Assembly: GCA_019843655.1 (NCBI GenBank)
Contig: JACDQD010000005.1
Location: 33,449,817-33,513,816, forward strand
DNA: 64,000 nucleotides
Source: Lethocerus indicus
Lineage: Eukaryota > Arthropoda > Insecta > Hemiptera > Belostomatidae
Reading direction: 5' to 3'
The first letter of the stretch is position 1. Every line of letters starts with the position of its first letter. Both the position numbers and the translations under genes were made by a program. Of the stretch, positions 52,422 to 64,000 are shown in pieces. The notes below the pieces were generated by a model. The model was not told where the DNA came from. It searched no databases and saw only the letters and a list, made by a program, of their open reading frames with translations.

Positions 52422-52532
52422 ACTTCGCTGTGTATGACCGCCCAGGATAATCCGCGGAACATGAACAAATTCGACGCCGTCCAATATATGCTCAACTTTC
52501 TCGAAACGGACACAATTCTGTTCTACAACTCG
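52422..52532 (+). CDS. Atpaf2: Atpaf2 exon (first recognised)
   Basis: 37 codons, TSLCMTAQDNPRNMNKFD through LNFLETDTILFYNS. Acceptor tttcgcag|ACTTCG, donor AACTCG|GTAAAG. Confidence 0.92.
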
Positions 52533-55500
52533 GTAAAGAAAAAATAAAAAATACTATTTACGCCACAAACTTTATATCTGAACACTTGCACAAACTGCAA
52601 CTACCGATGTACCGATAGGAAATTTTCGGACGACGACTAAATAATTAATTCACCACACAACAAGTGTCGTTGTACATATTTTTAAGTACGTCACAGGTAT
52701 ATCTGCACAGAGATAAGCCGTAAAAAATATATCTCGATGGTTTCGAATGGTTTTATTCGCTTGAAGCCCAAAGGGACGTAGAGCGCTCGTCTTTCATATC
52801 TTCGGATAAGTTATAGATGAGCTTCTCTGCAATGTCCCAGTGTTATGAACTGTGGCCTTTATTCGGTCATGGTTTGAATGCGTCATATTCGGTCATCGTC
52901 GACCTCCATCCACCGGACGTCCTCAGGAGCGCTCCTCGTCTTTCAATGAAAAACGTCTTTGGACAGATAAGCCGTAGACGGTTTCGAATGCGCTGATAAG
53001 ATACATTCAGCTTCTCTGCAATGTCCCAGTGTTGTGAACTGTGGCCTTTATTCGGTCATCGACCTCCACCAGACGTCCTCCGGAGCGCTCCTCGTCTTCT
53101 AATGATAAATGCCCCGACTGGAATTTCGGAGCCTGCGAGGCGTTGACATCTTTGTGAAAATAAAAAAAGCGAAATTCGGTTCACCGTGTTTTAGCTTTTA
53201 TACACACACACACACACACACACAATTCAATGTAATTTCGATACCGAATGTTTCACAGAAAGGACCGAAATAATGACGTATCGAAGAATCTTATCCGTGC
53301 CGAAGATGCACTGTACTTAAAATATCTCCGACTTAAAAATATCTCCGGAGGACGTACTTAAAAGCCGTAACAACACTATCTCCACGGTCCGGTGGAAAAC
53401 CGTCGGCAAAGACGTTCTTCTTGGAAGACGTGGATGGATGTATTTATCGCGCATCGGAAACCGTGGGTGCACGTTCTTTCATGACGAGGAGCGAATAAAA
53501 GCCAATTACCGAATGCGGGTAAAAACGTTCCTATTGGAAGACGAGGAGCGCTCCGAGGACGTCCGGTGGACTGCAGAAAGACGTTTTTCATTGGAAGCGA
53601 ATATATCTTAAAAGCCATGTTCTCTTGATCAGGTGGATGGAGGTGGACGCATTCGAAAACCGTCTACGGCTTATCGGTGCAAAGACGTTCATTGAAAGAC
53701 GAGAGCGCTCCGGAGGACGTCCGTGGATGGAGACGATGACCGAATAAAAGCCGTAGTTCACAACACTGGACATTGAGAAGAAGCCGAATATATCTTATCA
53801 GCGCATTCGAAAACCGTCTACGGCTTATCGGTGCAAAGACGTTTTCATGACGCTCCTGAGGACGTCCGGTGGATGGAACGAAATAAAGCCAAAAGTTCAC
53901 AACACTGGGACATTGGAGAGCCGAATGTATCTTATCAGCGCATTCGAAAACCGTCTACGGCTTATCCGCGCAGAGAAGGTGTACTGTGACGTACTTAAAA
54001 TATGTACGACGACACTTGTCGTGCGATGAATTCCGCAATTACTTAGTCGGTGGTTCTGGTAGCTACGAGTTTTCTGTTTCTCTACTGTCGAGAGCGGTTT
54101 GACACGTCGCCGGACACTTTTTATTTTCGACGATGTCGCTCAGAAAAACACTTTTTTTTTTCGATTGTTTACGGCTACCGGATGAAATCGATTGTAACTT
54201 GTATATTCGGATGTGAAAATTCATCACATTCGACCGCAGTTTATATATATATATATATATATAAATATGAGTCAGCTAATATGAAAGAGTTACTCACCTT
54301 ATTAGAGACAGAGTATTGAAAATAGTGCAGATCGTGCCGTGTTGAATCGGGACTGATTGAGAAAGGTTTTTCATTTTCACCGATCGGATGGGGCAGGAAG
54401 AGGAAGAACTGTTGAAGGTGCAGGAAAAGGAATGGGGCCCCGTGATATCGTGGTTCTGCGAAAGGTTCGACGTCCGCCTTTCGCCGACCGGAGGGCTCGC
54501 CGCCGCCGACGTACCGCAGGAGACGCGGCTCGCACTGCAGAAACACCTGCTCTCCTACAATCTGAAGACGATATGCGGTCAGTTCGCTTTATGCACTTTT
54601 CAATTGATCGACCCTAATTTCGGACAGTCTCGCCGCTGTTCCACCTACCAATGTTAGTGTACAGAAAGTTGGTCTCATTTCTGTTAACGCATTGCGGACC
54701 GGTCACGAGATATCTCGTTTTTAGCGGACTGACCCTTGCGCGGACGTATCGCGAGATATCTCGTTTTTAGCGTACTGAACGTTACGCGGACGTGTCACGA
54801 GATATCTCGTTTTAGCACTGACCGTTGCGCGGACGTGTCACTCGTTTTAGCGGACGACGCGGGACGTGTTATCGTTTTTAGACTGACCGTTGCGGACGTG
54901 TCACGAGATATCTCGTAGCAAACTGACCGTTGCGCGGACGTGTCACGAGATATCTCGTTTTAGCAAACTGACCACGGCGGACGTGTCACGAGATATCTCG
55001 TTTTTAGCAAACTGACCACGTGTCACGAGATATCTCGGACCGTTGCGCGGACGCACGAGATATCTCGTGCCGACGCGGACGTGTCGAGATATCTCGTTTT
55101 AGCAAACTGACCGTTACGCGGACGTCACGAGATAAGACTGACCGTTGCGCGGACGTGTCACGAGATATCTCGTTGTATCGACCGCGCTGGACGTGTCACG
55201 AGATATCTCGTAGCAAACTGACCGTTACGCGGACGTGTCACGCGGACGACGAGATATCTCGTAGCAAACTGACCGTTACGCGGACGTGTCACGAGATATC
55301 TCGTTAGCAACGCGGACTGTCATTGACGTTACGCGGACGTGTCACTATCTCGTAGCAACTGACCGTTAGCGGACGTGACCGTAGCAAACTGACGCGGACG
55401 TTACGCGGACGTGTCACGAGATATCTCGCGTGTCACGTATCTCGCAAACTGACCGTTACGCGGACGTGTCACGAGATATCTCGCAAACTGACGTCACGAG

Positions 55501-56515
55501 ATATCCAAACTGACCGTTACGCGGACGTGTCACGAGATATCTCGTCTTTAGCAAGCTGACCGTTGCGCGGACGTGTCACGAGATATCTCGTCTTTAGCAA
55601 ACTGACCGTTGCGCGGACGTGTCGCGTGATATCTCGTTTTGTAGCAAGCTGACCGTTGCGCGAACGTGTCACGAGATATCTCGTTTTTAGAGCCTTATAT
55701 AAATATAAGGCAAAAAAAATCTTAAAAAAAAAATAAACAGTATATAAACTATATATTTAGTATTATTTAAAAATACTAAATGCAAATTAGTAATCTGCGT
55801 ATTCGGTTCCTGTTACATGCCGAGCATGTTCGGTCTTTGAGGGGGCGTGTCATTGAGAGGCCCGTCCTCAATCTGTTAATATAGACCTATTTTCGTTATT
55901 ATCAACACTGCAACAAGGATGAAATATGTTAAAGATAAACTGGTTGCGAACCAATGATTTATATACGTATGTATATATACTAATAAAGTACATAAAAACA
56001 CAGTCGTTCGGATATATCTGTGATCTTAATTGCTCTCACAGTTTGTGCGATAAGCCCATTTGATTTTTATCCTGTTATCGACAAACGACTCGAGACAATT
56101 TTTGTGAGAGACGTCGAAACGCGTTGTTTAATTAATCGACAGGTTAGGTTTAACACAACGTTGTATAAAACACGTGTTTGTATATGTTATAATGTTTCTC
56201 GCATTTCTGTCGCACGCGCAGGTTTGATGTTCGCGCTCGAATCGCTGAGATCGCTAATTTTGACTTTGGGCTGCGCCGAGAGGAAAATCACCGTCGAGCA
56301 GGCCGTCGTTTTGTCACGGCTCGAAGAGGAATTCCAAGTAAAACACGCTTCACTTTCAGTATATTCCCATTGTATTCCTAAACAAAGCACGAAGCGTTGT
56401 ACAACGCTCATGATGATGATAACCCATTTTGTGCCGACCCCGAGTGTCAGTTCGTGCAATAGCTAAAGCAATATTAACAATATGAGAATTAACAACATTA
56501 AAACAACAGTAGCCT

Positions 56516-56568
<53 letters not shown>

Positions 56569-57416
56569 GGTTTATTTTTTTGTTCAAATATTTTGTAATT
56601 TCGAAATTCTCTATGCGGTCCGTTTATATCTATCTCTCTACAGTATGTGTATCAGAATAACGCAAAAGAAATGACCGTATTATGAAAAATTTGTAATTTG
56701 GAAAAATCGCTGGCTTTTACTGTATCCCCTTGGGGTTACTTATACTGTGAAGGGTGTCGCGAAATTAACTCAAGATTCGAATTATTTTTTTTTTTTTGAT
56801 TTTATATTTTTCAATTACTGCAATGATACTAAACTCTATCGGGCTGTCAAACGGGTTTTTTTTTTTTTTAATACGTCACCTCCAATTTCACTGCAAGAAT
56901 TGTGGCAAAAATTCAAATTTCGGGACACCCTTTCTACGTGTCTCATATCGGAAGGGTTTAAAAATCGATTCATTCGACTACAAATTTTTCGCCTACCGTT
57001 TTGAAAAATATAACAATACAACGATATCGACCGATTCTAGACAGAACGGCCCCTCGTAAAGCCTCCGAATGGATGGAACCGTTGCGTCCGTCCAGCGGCG
57101 CATACCTTTATTATGACCTTTGACCGGAAAGGGCGCTTCATGACCCCCGACAGTTTGGTGGAAATCTGTAGCGAAGAACACCGGACAACCCTTTCGACTG
57201 GTATTATATTGATTATTAATTATTATTATTGTTGTTATTGTATTTCAGACGGGACACTGGGGCCGAGTTGAATGGGCCCACGATTTGCGCCGTCTTGACG
57301 TCCAGTCGAGGCTGGCCGCCGCCATCCTCTACGTCCACCTAAATTCAATGTCCGAACAGACAAAGTCGAAATTGGTCTCCGTCGTGTCACCGCAGACGGC
57401 GCCAAAACAACCGTAA
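52422..57416 (+). CDS. Atpaf2: ATP synthase F1 assembly factor 2 (ATP12), 5' incomplete
   Basis: Exons 52422-52532, 54397-54577, 56222-56337 and 57249-57416 splice in consistent phase to 191 residues. ATP12 is a mitochondrial matrix chaperone that binds the F1 alpha subunit during assembly of the ATP synthase hexamer. Family landmarks: LNFLETDTILFY (the FLDTDTI block), KEWGPVISWFCERF, the near-invariant ITVEQAVVLSRLEEEFQ, and WGRVEWAHDL. Human ATPAF2 is about 289 residues, so roughly 95 N-terminal residues, including the transit peptide and RKLKTP region, are missing. They should lie upstream, where a 3.3-kb array, an assembly gap and a second array occupy 47.2-52.2 kb. The final about 15 residues are Ser/Gln/Pro-rich and variable. 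Confidence 0.93.
52655..54050. repeat. Scrambled cluster of MITE2 pieces in an Atpaf2 intron
   Basis: Repeated short blocks (taagccgtagacggtttcga, aatgtcccagtgttgtgaac, ggacgtcctc...gagcgctcc) occur many times in both orientations, ending with cgcaattacttagtcggtgg, the inverse of the mariner-like outer end. Looks like a locally amplified and rearranged MITE2. Confidence 0.8.
54397..54577 (+). CDS. Atpaf2: Atpaf2 exon (second recognised)
   Basis: EEEELLKVQEKEWGPVISWF through HLLSYNLKTIC. The acceptor is placed at ggggcag|GAAGAG because this keeps phase 0 and matches the EEPETLVELQRNEWDPI segment of the family. An in-frame ATG just before it at 54388 is therefore read as intron. Donor TGCG|GTCAGT. 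Confidence 0.9.
54695..55690. repeat. About 46-bp tandem array in an Atpaf2 intron, more than 20 copies
   Basis: Unit: tttttagcaaactgaccgtt, gcgcggacgtgtcacgagat, atctcg. Each full unit contains the perfect 14-bp palindrome acgagatatctcgt. Copies between 55000 and 55500 are irregular. Confidence 0.95.
56222..56337 (+). CDS. Atpaf2: Atpaf2 exon (third recognised)
   Basis: GLMFALESLRSLILTLGCAE then ITVEQAVVLSRLEEEFQ, the strongest ATP12 signature. Acceptor cgcag|GTTTGATG, donor TTCCAA|GTAAAA. Confidence 0.96.
57249..57416 (+). CDS. Atpaf2: Atpaf2 last exon
   Basis: TGHWGRVEWAHDLRRLDVQ through ILYVHLNS and the stop TAA at 57414-57416. Acceptor atttcag|ACGGGA. Confidence 0.95.
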   Translation, partial: TGHWGRVEWAHDLRRLDVQSRLAAAILYVHLNSMSEQTKSKLVSVVSPQTAPKQP

Positions 57417-57462
57417 ACTGTAACGAAAAATAGGCGTAAACTTAAACAAATCTGTCAGTCTG

Positions 57463-57468
57463 AATAAA
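57463..57468 (+). terminator. Atpaf2: Atpaf2 poly(A) signal
   Basis: AATAAA 47 bases after the Atpaf2 stop codon. Confidence 0.7.
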
Positions 57469-57474
57469 CATGTT

Positions 57475-57536
57475 GTATGCACTTATATACGGCGAGTGGT
57501 GTTTTGTCCTCGACACGTTTATTTTGTACTCTAGGT

Positions 57537-57577
<41 letters not shown>

Positions 57578-58704
57578 CAGAGAGGTGAAAAAAAGAAACT
57601 AGTGCTATTACTTCAAAGAGATGACAATAAAGTATTTCGTATGGATTTGGAATTGGATCTGGTGTTATATTATTATGCGCTCGTGTAATATATCACTAAA
57701 ATGAACCGAAATAAGAAGCAATAACGTATGAATCGTTATTGCTATTATTCGGTTTTGTCGCGCCTCCGCAGTAAATTTACACAAAAATACGTACAACGAC
57801 AGACGGCGGCAGCCTGAAGTCACGGAAGAATGTCGCTCGATATTTGAAATAAAATAAAACGTCGAAATGAAAATAATATAATTCGAATCGTTATTTTAAA
57901 TTATTGCGGGGCGTAAAAGGGTAAAAAGGGCGTATAAACCGCTTAACCACGACTGATCACTAAATAATAATGACATTCCCAAACACAAATAACATAAATA
58001 TATATATACATAAGGGAAGATTTTATTTATTCATAGAAGAAATCAAATAATGTAGCGCAGGCCTCGGAAAGGAACTTTCTTACAATAGATCCACGATCAA
58101 GTCATCGTTGAAATTGAATTTACAATTCGATAACACATAAAATTAAATTAAAAGTTCATCGATCAATCGATCGATTGATGACCGACGAATTGATTGTCTC
58201 GAACGATTCCACCGATTAACGGAATTCGTACGGACTAAAAAACCCAGACAATTGGGAAATACAATATTCGGTTGACGACTGAGTAACGATTTCGTACCCG
58301 TTGCGTTCGCACAGCGGCATTGTACAGATTTTTATGTGACGAAATGCGACGCAAAATGCGCACAACGAACAATTACGACCGGCCGGTGGTAATTTCGATA
58401 ACGAACGTTTAACAGAAAGGACCACTGAACAATAACGTATCGAAGAATCTTATCCGTGCCGAAGATATACTGTCGTACTTAAAAATATGTACAACGCCAC
58501 TTTGAATTCGACAATTGTTGAGTCGTCGGCTATTGGACCGAAAATAAGACGAATTTGCGGACACAACAACGTATAATAACATCGTCTATATATATTTTCT
58601 CTTACCTCGGACGTACAGACGTATAGATAGATATACATTTATGACTACAATTGGAATAAATCCGACCTGCGGCAATTTTGTCGTCGGCAGCGACCCCTTG
58701 ATCG
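57475..58704. other. Convergent intergenic region, Atpaf2 and mTERF gene
   Basis: Contains an (AT)n tract at about 57539-57574, minus-strand AATAAA-like motifs at 58022-58032, and a MITE2 fragment at 58380-58530. Confidence 0.55.
58380..58530. mobile_element. MITE2 fragment
   Basis: Right-end portion: accgaagatatactgtcgta-type TIR (cttatccgtgccgaagatat, acttaaaaatatgtacaacg) following the aacagaaaggaccactgaac interior. Confidence 0.75.
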
Positions 58705-58830
58705 TCAAACCGATTTCGCCGAAAACGGCGTGATCTTCTGCAGGAAATTGTTGAAATAGTTTTCGCTCTTGCAGAGCAGCGACAGAGTGTACGGCTCGTA
58801 TTTCCTTTCGCGCAGCTTGTTCAGCCTCTC
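58705..58830 (-). CDS. mTERF gene last exon
   Basis: 41 codons plus TGA: ERLNKLRERKYEPYTLSLL, CKSENYFNNFLQKITPFSA. Acceptor gtccag|GAGAGG. The KSENYFNNFL end is the usual C-terminal helix pattern of the family. Confidence 0.88.
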   Translation of the reverse strand, partial: ERLNKLRERKYEPYTLSLLCKSENYFNNFLQKITPFSAKSV

Positions 58831-60162
58831 CTGGACAGAAATAGTCAAACACAATATACAGTGTATAAAAGTCGCGCGTAAAACAAATCAAAGAATATTT
58901 GATGAATCGAAAAATACCGGACAGTGGATACCGACTGTATTCCAAACCGCCTCGGAGACCACAAACCGCAGGTATATTTTTAAACTAGAAATATTGTCGT
59001 TTCTGCATCCACTACACTTAGACACGCACAAATCTACTGAAGACGGTGAAATTCTGGCGAAAGACCGGACTAGGTGGGGAGACGGGAGAAAAGCCCTATT
59101 TTCGAGAAATTATTCGAGGAAATCTATCCCCCGTCGAACCCTTCCTATTAAATCCCCGTTTATAAACTTGCAGTTATACTGGCAACGACTATAAATGAAT
59201 TATTTGCCCCGTACCATCTCTCTCTCTCTCGCCCTCATTTGTCGTTAATAGTAACGAAGGGCTCTCACCCTTATCGTGTTGAGGCTGTGGCAGAGTATCC
59301 TCGGCGTGTTGTATATCTGTTCCTGGGTGAAGCCCTCCGACAGCAAGAAGTCGATGACCTCCTTCAGTTTGGCGACCTGGACGCGCATCGCCGGCGGGTG
59401 CCTCGACGAGAACGCCTCCAGTTGGTCCCTGGTCGCGCCGAGCCTCTGGCACAGGTAGTCCTTAGAATCGGTGAACGGCGCCATCGCGGCACGATTCTCC
59501 TCCCTGTTGCTCCACGTCCTTAACAAAAAAAAAAAATTTCGAAACAACGTTAAAACTGACAAAATGTCGAGGGGGGATGTCGATAATTTTTTCTATCGAC
59601 ACTCGTTTCATATATCGATATATGTGCCCGTAATTATGAAAGTCGTATATTTCTGGTTTCGAGATATTTAACGAATCACTTTCGAATAAATTAACCAATA
59701 TTTTTATATTATGCGACATTTTAATTTAGAATTTTATTAGTCTCGATTAATGGAAGTTCACTGCGAATATGAAAATGTTGTATTTAAAGTTCGAATTGAC
59801 TTGGACCACTTTCATAATTATGGGCACATATTAGGGGCACCCAAAAGTAATCGACATATTGACTTTGGAATTAGTTTTATTTTGCCAGAAAAACAAAACT
59901 TTAATCTATTAATCTACTAAATATATTCACCGATATTATCGCGACAACTCTCCGCCGCCACTTTTCCGGCAAATTTTCCCCGATTTCCCTCTCGATTAAC
60001 TCCTCGAGACCGAAATACATCTTATCTAATTGTCGATTACTTCTGGGTACACCTAATAATATGTTCTCCATTTGATGTTTCCTACGTGCGATATTGCCGC
60101 CAGTTTTCCCTCGTGTCGCTTAATTATTTCTATTTTTAATATGCAATAAACAATCAATACAT

Positions 60163-60194
<32 letters not shown>

Positions 60195-63100
60195 TATAAA
60201 TATATATTCGTCATCGTTAGCCAAACAAAATTCATCTTCGCCAGAACCGATTTCCTCCTCCGTTCGTCGGAGTTCGAACGAAATCGCTTTATACAAATTT
60301 CGCCGATACTCGTTTTTCCGCCACAAAATCTCAACCGACTTCGGAGACGTTTTCAGAGCGACAGTCTTAGACGAATCTTTTACCAATTTTATCCCGTCTC
60401 CGTTGTGTCATTTCACACTTGGTACGAAAGAATATAGACAGCCGAGGAACCTTTCCGAGAACCGTTGCTGCGTTCCTATCGTTCGGAGCTATATTAATCT
60501 GAGATTGGCGCCTGTCGCGCCAAACGCCGTGGCGACTCCGAGAGTCGCTTTCCGACCCGCAAACGGTTAAAATACGGCACCGATCTATCTATTCGGGCAA
60601 AAGACCGTAGAAATATACGGTATTCCGACCCATCGCAGGCCACAAAACGCAAGGTATTCTATAGTAATAATTTATGTTTTTTTTGAAGTTACTGTCGCCT
60701 AATCGGCCGGGTTACGCGTCCAGTTCCCCGGTTACGTCGTCGTCCCCCTATCGCTGACCTCGCCCTACAACAACCAACTTACAGACTATACAGGTATATA
60801 CGGGTGAAGCACAGTTACGCCCGGGCTCTTCATATATACCGACCTGTGTATCGTCCTTTTGTTGCAGCGCAGCATCCAAGGTTTGATCGGGCTCAATTTC
60901 AACTCTCTCGCCAATTCGAGCCTCTCCCTCAACCTCGCCTCGGTGTACGTCACTATCCACAGGTCCTTAACCAAATCCTCCCTTTCGACACCGCCCTCTG
61001 TATATATACAAAAACATAGACATATAAAACATACAAAGTTTTTTTTATACGTTACGCGATGAACCACCGAAATCGGTCTCGGAAAACTATAACTATTTTA
61101 ACGTACCACCGAAATTATTAACCCTTCGCGCTCGAAGTTTTTTTTTGCATTCATATTATACCGGCAACTCGTACCGGACATATTATCATTTGTCCCCGTT
61201 ATTATGGAATCGATCGATGTATCCGTAAAGTATAATCGAAAAAAATCTAACGGTTCTTTTATATCGTCGGAAATTTGTGTGAGGCGGAATATTATCCACT
61301 TCCGAAACATCTATCCGTTCGTAATTTTCAGTCGAATCCGCTCTGTCTTCTACATTTTCTCCTCTATCACTTTCAGATCCCTCCTCGATATCACTTTTAA
61401 TTCTCGGTACTTATCGTCGTATAACAGGAAATATATCACTATCGTTAGAATCGGATTCGTAGTTTAGTTCGATATTGTCTGCGTTATCACGACTAAGACC
61501 GTCTATATTATTTACATTATGTTCGCTATAAACTTCAAATTCTAATTCGTCGCTACTACTGTCGATATCGCTATAATTTTCACAAATTTTTCTTTTATTC
61601 GCCGTATCGGGGGGGGATATAAATATGAATTCGAAATATAAAAACAGCGGATAAACTCAAATCCGATAGACTCTACTGCCGAATAACAGGACTCGAGTGC
61701 GGAATGCGGATTGTCGCTGAAACCTCGGATTGTCCTCTTTTATCGAGAGCATAATAATCCGCCACCGCCTCATTAGTCACCGAAAGTGAAATATCCTACA
61801 AATAGCTTTTACGATTTGTTTTTGTCCTTACGTTAAAAAAGTGAAAATTATTCGCATCGTCTCCGTAGCGGAGCCCTCGACTGCAAAGGGTTAACAATTC
61901 AAAAGATTCCAATAATTGTTATATCAATACCGATCAGAGTGTCGAGTTTTTTCTTCAGCGTCGCCGGTTTAGATTTGGCCAACAGAGAATATTTCGAAAA
62001 CAGCTTGCACGACTCGATATCCGAACACTGAAAACAAAGAGAAAAAAAAAACAGGTAATTTCTTGCTTATTTCAATCTAAATCGAAGGTTTCCGCGACTC
62101 AAACTTGAATTATCACTAAAACTGGGTTTGCGAGAGAATCGTATAATGTTCAGGGAAAACCCCCTAAGGGGAGGAGGTTTTTTTCCCGGCCATTCCGAGA
62201 TTTTTCCTCCGTGATTAGTGTTTTCGCCCTTTTCTTTCTCCCGGTCGTCAGCTTCTTGTCAACTGGACCGAACTTCTATTCCAGATGACAATTCGCTGAC
62301 ATATTGTGGGTCGGCAACTAAGTAATTGAGGAATTCACCGACAAGTGGTGTTGTACATATTTTTAAGTACGTCAACATCTCTTTGCACGGATAAGATTCT
62401 TCGATACGTTATTATTCGGTCCTTTCGGGAAACATTCGGTGTCAAAATTACATCGACCGGATGAATTGTGCGTGTGTGTGCGTATAAAAAACTAAAACAC
62501 GGTGAACCGAAGCTTTTTTATTTTCGCAAAGGTGTTAACGCCTCGCGGGCTCGCAAAAAGTTGTACGCCGTGTACGGCGACGAAGCCTTAAAAGGACGGC
62601 GGTGTCGGTGCACCGGTTCGCGAAATTCCGGTCGGGGGATTTGTCGTTAAAAGACGAGGAGCACTCCGTGGAGGTCGACGATGACCGAATAAAGGCCGTT
62701 ATCGATTCGGATCGCCACAGTTCGACACAGGGACATTGGAGAGAAGCCGAATGTATCTTATACGCGCATTCAAAACCATTTACGGCTACCGTATTTACTG
62801 AATACCGTAGTTTTCGTGTGTTTCCGTCTCCCCTCTCGCCGGTTTGGTCCTTCGCTAGACTGCGGTTTCCGCCCGCCGTCTTCAGTAGCGCTGTGTTAAA
62901 CACTTACTGCGGTGTGTCACTTGTACACCGTCGTGGTTGTCCTCTTTGTGTGCGTCCTTTAGCAGGATTAGCGGGACGGAATTTATCTTTTCATTTATTA
63001 TAACGTTGTTTCGTCTGTTGTTGAAAATCTCCGAAATCTTAATTTTCAAGATTTATCATATTTTACACATTTTCGAGAACCAACAAAGCAGCCGAAACCC

Positions 63101-63752
63101 GTCCGGCAAAAGACCAAACCGCACGAAACCTACGGTATTCCGACCCGTCGCAGACCACAAAACAGGTATGTTAAACTAATTTTATTACTTAGACAGAAGT
63201 GTCATTATGCCAGGGGTGTATAATATTTGTATATGAAAGCGTCATTATACACGCTAATATGGGGATAAGATGTATCGAATGGATAACGTATCGATTTATG
63301 AAATGATGTGAAGTAATGTGATTATCAGTAGTGGGACCGAACAATACTCTAATACTTTAAACAATAATAATAATTTTCGTCACGATCACCTTTAGATTTC
63401 GTGTGTTTCTGTCTCCGTTTCGCTAGCGAAAGACCGAACCGGCGAGAGAGCGGGACGGAAACGCGCGAAACCTTACGGTATTCCGACCGGTCGCAGACCA
63501 CAAAACAGGTATTTTAAGGTGACGCTTTCGAGCGAATGATATATTTCTAATTTGCCGCTATAAAACAAATTAAGGCTCCTACGCTCCTCACCTCTACGAC
63601 GGTGGCGAATTGTCTGATTTTCTCCGCGTGTTTCCTGACCAGCTCCGTGTACCTCTTGACGTCGTCAGTCGAGATACGGATCAGATCCGGCGACGGTTTG
63701 AAATTTTTCGACCGCCACACTTGCAGGAAATCGGCATGCTCCGTCAGCTCGC
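58705..63752 (-). CDS. mTERF-family mitochondrial transcription termination factor, 5' incomplete
   Basis: Exons 63752-63592, 62027-61931, 60997-60844, 59518-59269 and 58830-58705 join in phase to 261 residues. mTERF proteins are mitochondrial DNA- or RNA-binding superhelices made of repeated three-helix modules, acting in termination, initiation or ribosome assembly. Signature modules: LGATRDQLEAFSSRHPPAM, LKEVIDFLLSEGFTQEQI, YNTPRILCHSLNTIRERL and YTLSLLCKSENYFNNFL. The upstream part of the protein, including the targeting peptide, must lie beyond 63752, possibly outside the window. Which paralogue it is (mTTF, mTerf5 or another) cannot be decided. It converges on Atpaf2, with 1.2 kb between stop codons. 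AATAAA-like motifs on the minus strand at 58022-58032 could end the transcript. Confidence 0.88.
59269..59518 (-). CDS. mTERF gene exon with core repeats
   Basis: Carries the clearest mTERF modules (LCQRLGATRDQLEAFSSRHP and KLKEVIDFLLSEGFTQEQI). Acceptor gttaag|GACGTGG, donor ATAAGG|GTGAGA. Phase 2 in and phase 0 out fit both neighbours. Confidence 0.92.
59832..60059. mobile_element. Mariner-like MITE, intact-looking copy
   Basis: About 225 bp with ends ttaggggcacccaaaagtaa and the inverse of ttaggtgtacccagaagtaa, both followed by tcgaca. The TIR style resembles Tc1/mariner elements. No coding capacity. Confidence 0.85.
60844..60997 (-). CDS. mTERF gene exon
   Basis: GGVEREDLVKDLWIVTYTEA through LKLSPIKPWMLRCNKRTIH. 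The helix-rich LRERLELARELKLSPIKPWML is one mTERF module. Acceptor atacag|AGGGCGG, donor CACAG|GTCGGT. Confidence 0.85.
61931..62027 (-). CDS. mTERF gene exon
   Basis: CSDIESCKLFSKYSLLAKS through LKKKLDTLI. Acceptor tttcag|TGTTCG, donor GATCG|GTATTG. Confidence 0.82.
62303..62790. mobile_element. MITE2 copy in an mTERF-gene intron
   Basis: Left end gtgggtcggcaactaagtaattg then gaattcaccgacaagtgg (shared with the family), then the interior with cggtcctttcgggaaacatt. The outer part resembles mariner inverted repeats. The right end is cut near 62790 and followed by palindromic-MITE sequence. Confidence 0.82.
62805..62925. mobile_element. MITE1 fragments in an mTERF-gene intron
   Basis: tttccgtctcccctctcgcc, ggtttggtccttcgctagac, gtcttcagtagcgctgtgtt. 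Right-terminus fragments follow at 63085-63175 and 63395-63512 (cgcagaccacaaaacaggta). Confidence 0.75.
63592..63752 (-). CDS. mTERF gene exon (first recognised)
   Basis: ELTEHADFLQVWRSKNFKP through KIRQFATVVE. Acceptor tttacag|GCGAGC, donor GTAGAG|GTGAGG. Phase 0 out agrees with the next exon. Confidence 0.82.
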
Positions 63753-63844
63753 CTGTAAACCGCGACACAATCAATAAACAACTCGAGTTGTCGGATAGCG
63801 ATAGCACAATAATGCGCGAAGAACCGGCTTACGGAAATTATCGG

Positions 63845-64000
63845 GTCGTCGACCAAGTAATCGCAGAATTCACCGACAAGTGTACATATTTTTAAGTACG
63901 CCAGTACATCTTTGTGCACAAATAAGCCGTAGATGGTTTCGAATGCAGGTATAAGATACATTCGGCTTCTTCTGCAATGTCCCGGTGTTGTGAACTATGG
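63845..64000. mobile_element. MITE2 copy cut by the window end
   Basis: Left end gtcgaccaagtaatcgcaga, attcaccgacaagtgtacat, then the interior cggcttcttctgcaatgtcc up to the last base. Confidence 0.8.

Noticed and set aside
54388..54396. ATG at 54388 as the start of the Atpaf2 gene
   Set aside because: The upstream exon at 52422-52532 clearly belongs to the protein and joins in frame at 54397, so this ATG is at the intron end.

Overview
This window is animal nuclear DNA, most likely from an arthropod and probably an insect. It has small protein-coding exons with good GT/AG splice sites, long introns packed with tandem repeats and short inverted-repeat elements, very many (AT)n microsatellites, and CpG that does not look depleted. 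The species is not identifiable from the sequence. One gap of 100 Ns lies at 50495-50594. No tRNA, rRNA, CRISPR array or intact transposase gene was recognised.

Four genes could be assembled exon by exon from splice phase and protein similarity. (1) Helz, minus strand, 35111 down to 9219: 21 coding exons and about 1,476 residues. It is an SF1 RNA helicase with an N-terminal C2H2 finger, a CCCH finger, a MOV10/UPF1-like helicase core and a Pro/Gln/Ala-rich tail. (2) Pfdn4, plus strand, 42420-45368: four exons, 136 residues, prefoldin subunit 4. (3) Atpaf2 (ATP12), plus strand, 52422-57416: four exons, with the 5' end missing upstream or in the gap. (4) An mTERF-family mitochondrial factor, minus strand, 63752 down to 58705: five exons, with the 5' end missing. 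Atpaf2 and the mTERF gene converge. A GC-rich block at 40387-40926 with an upstream TATA-like motif may be the Helz promoter or 5' UTR.

From left to right: 1-5.2 kb is AT-rich with several (AT)n tracts. A roughly 245-bp array fills 7.5-9.0 kb. Helz introns hold a poly-A-bearing 70-78-bp array (10.9-11.8 kb), a 71-bp array grown from a mariner-like MITE (13.9-14.3 kb), and a large structure at 14.95-20.19 kb: a 104-bp satellite flanked by two inverted arms of one 49-bp minisatellite. They also hold a hairpin array (31.66-32.39 kb) and 120-bp and 160-bp arrays derived from a palindromic MITE. A 172-bp array (39.3-40.4 kb) abuts the GC-rich block. A 115-bp array lies in Pfdn4 intron 3. A 164-bp array and a 126-bp array flank the gap, and a 46-bp array built on a 14-bp palindrome lies in an Atpaf2 intron.

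The most interesting structures are the foldback-like element inside a Helz intron, arrays that repeatedly copy an exon end with its splice donor, and the pattern of MITE ends being amplified into local satellites. Two Helz exons carrying helicase motifs I and II contain single-base deletions and a stop codon. These are either assembly errors or signs of decay.
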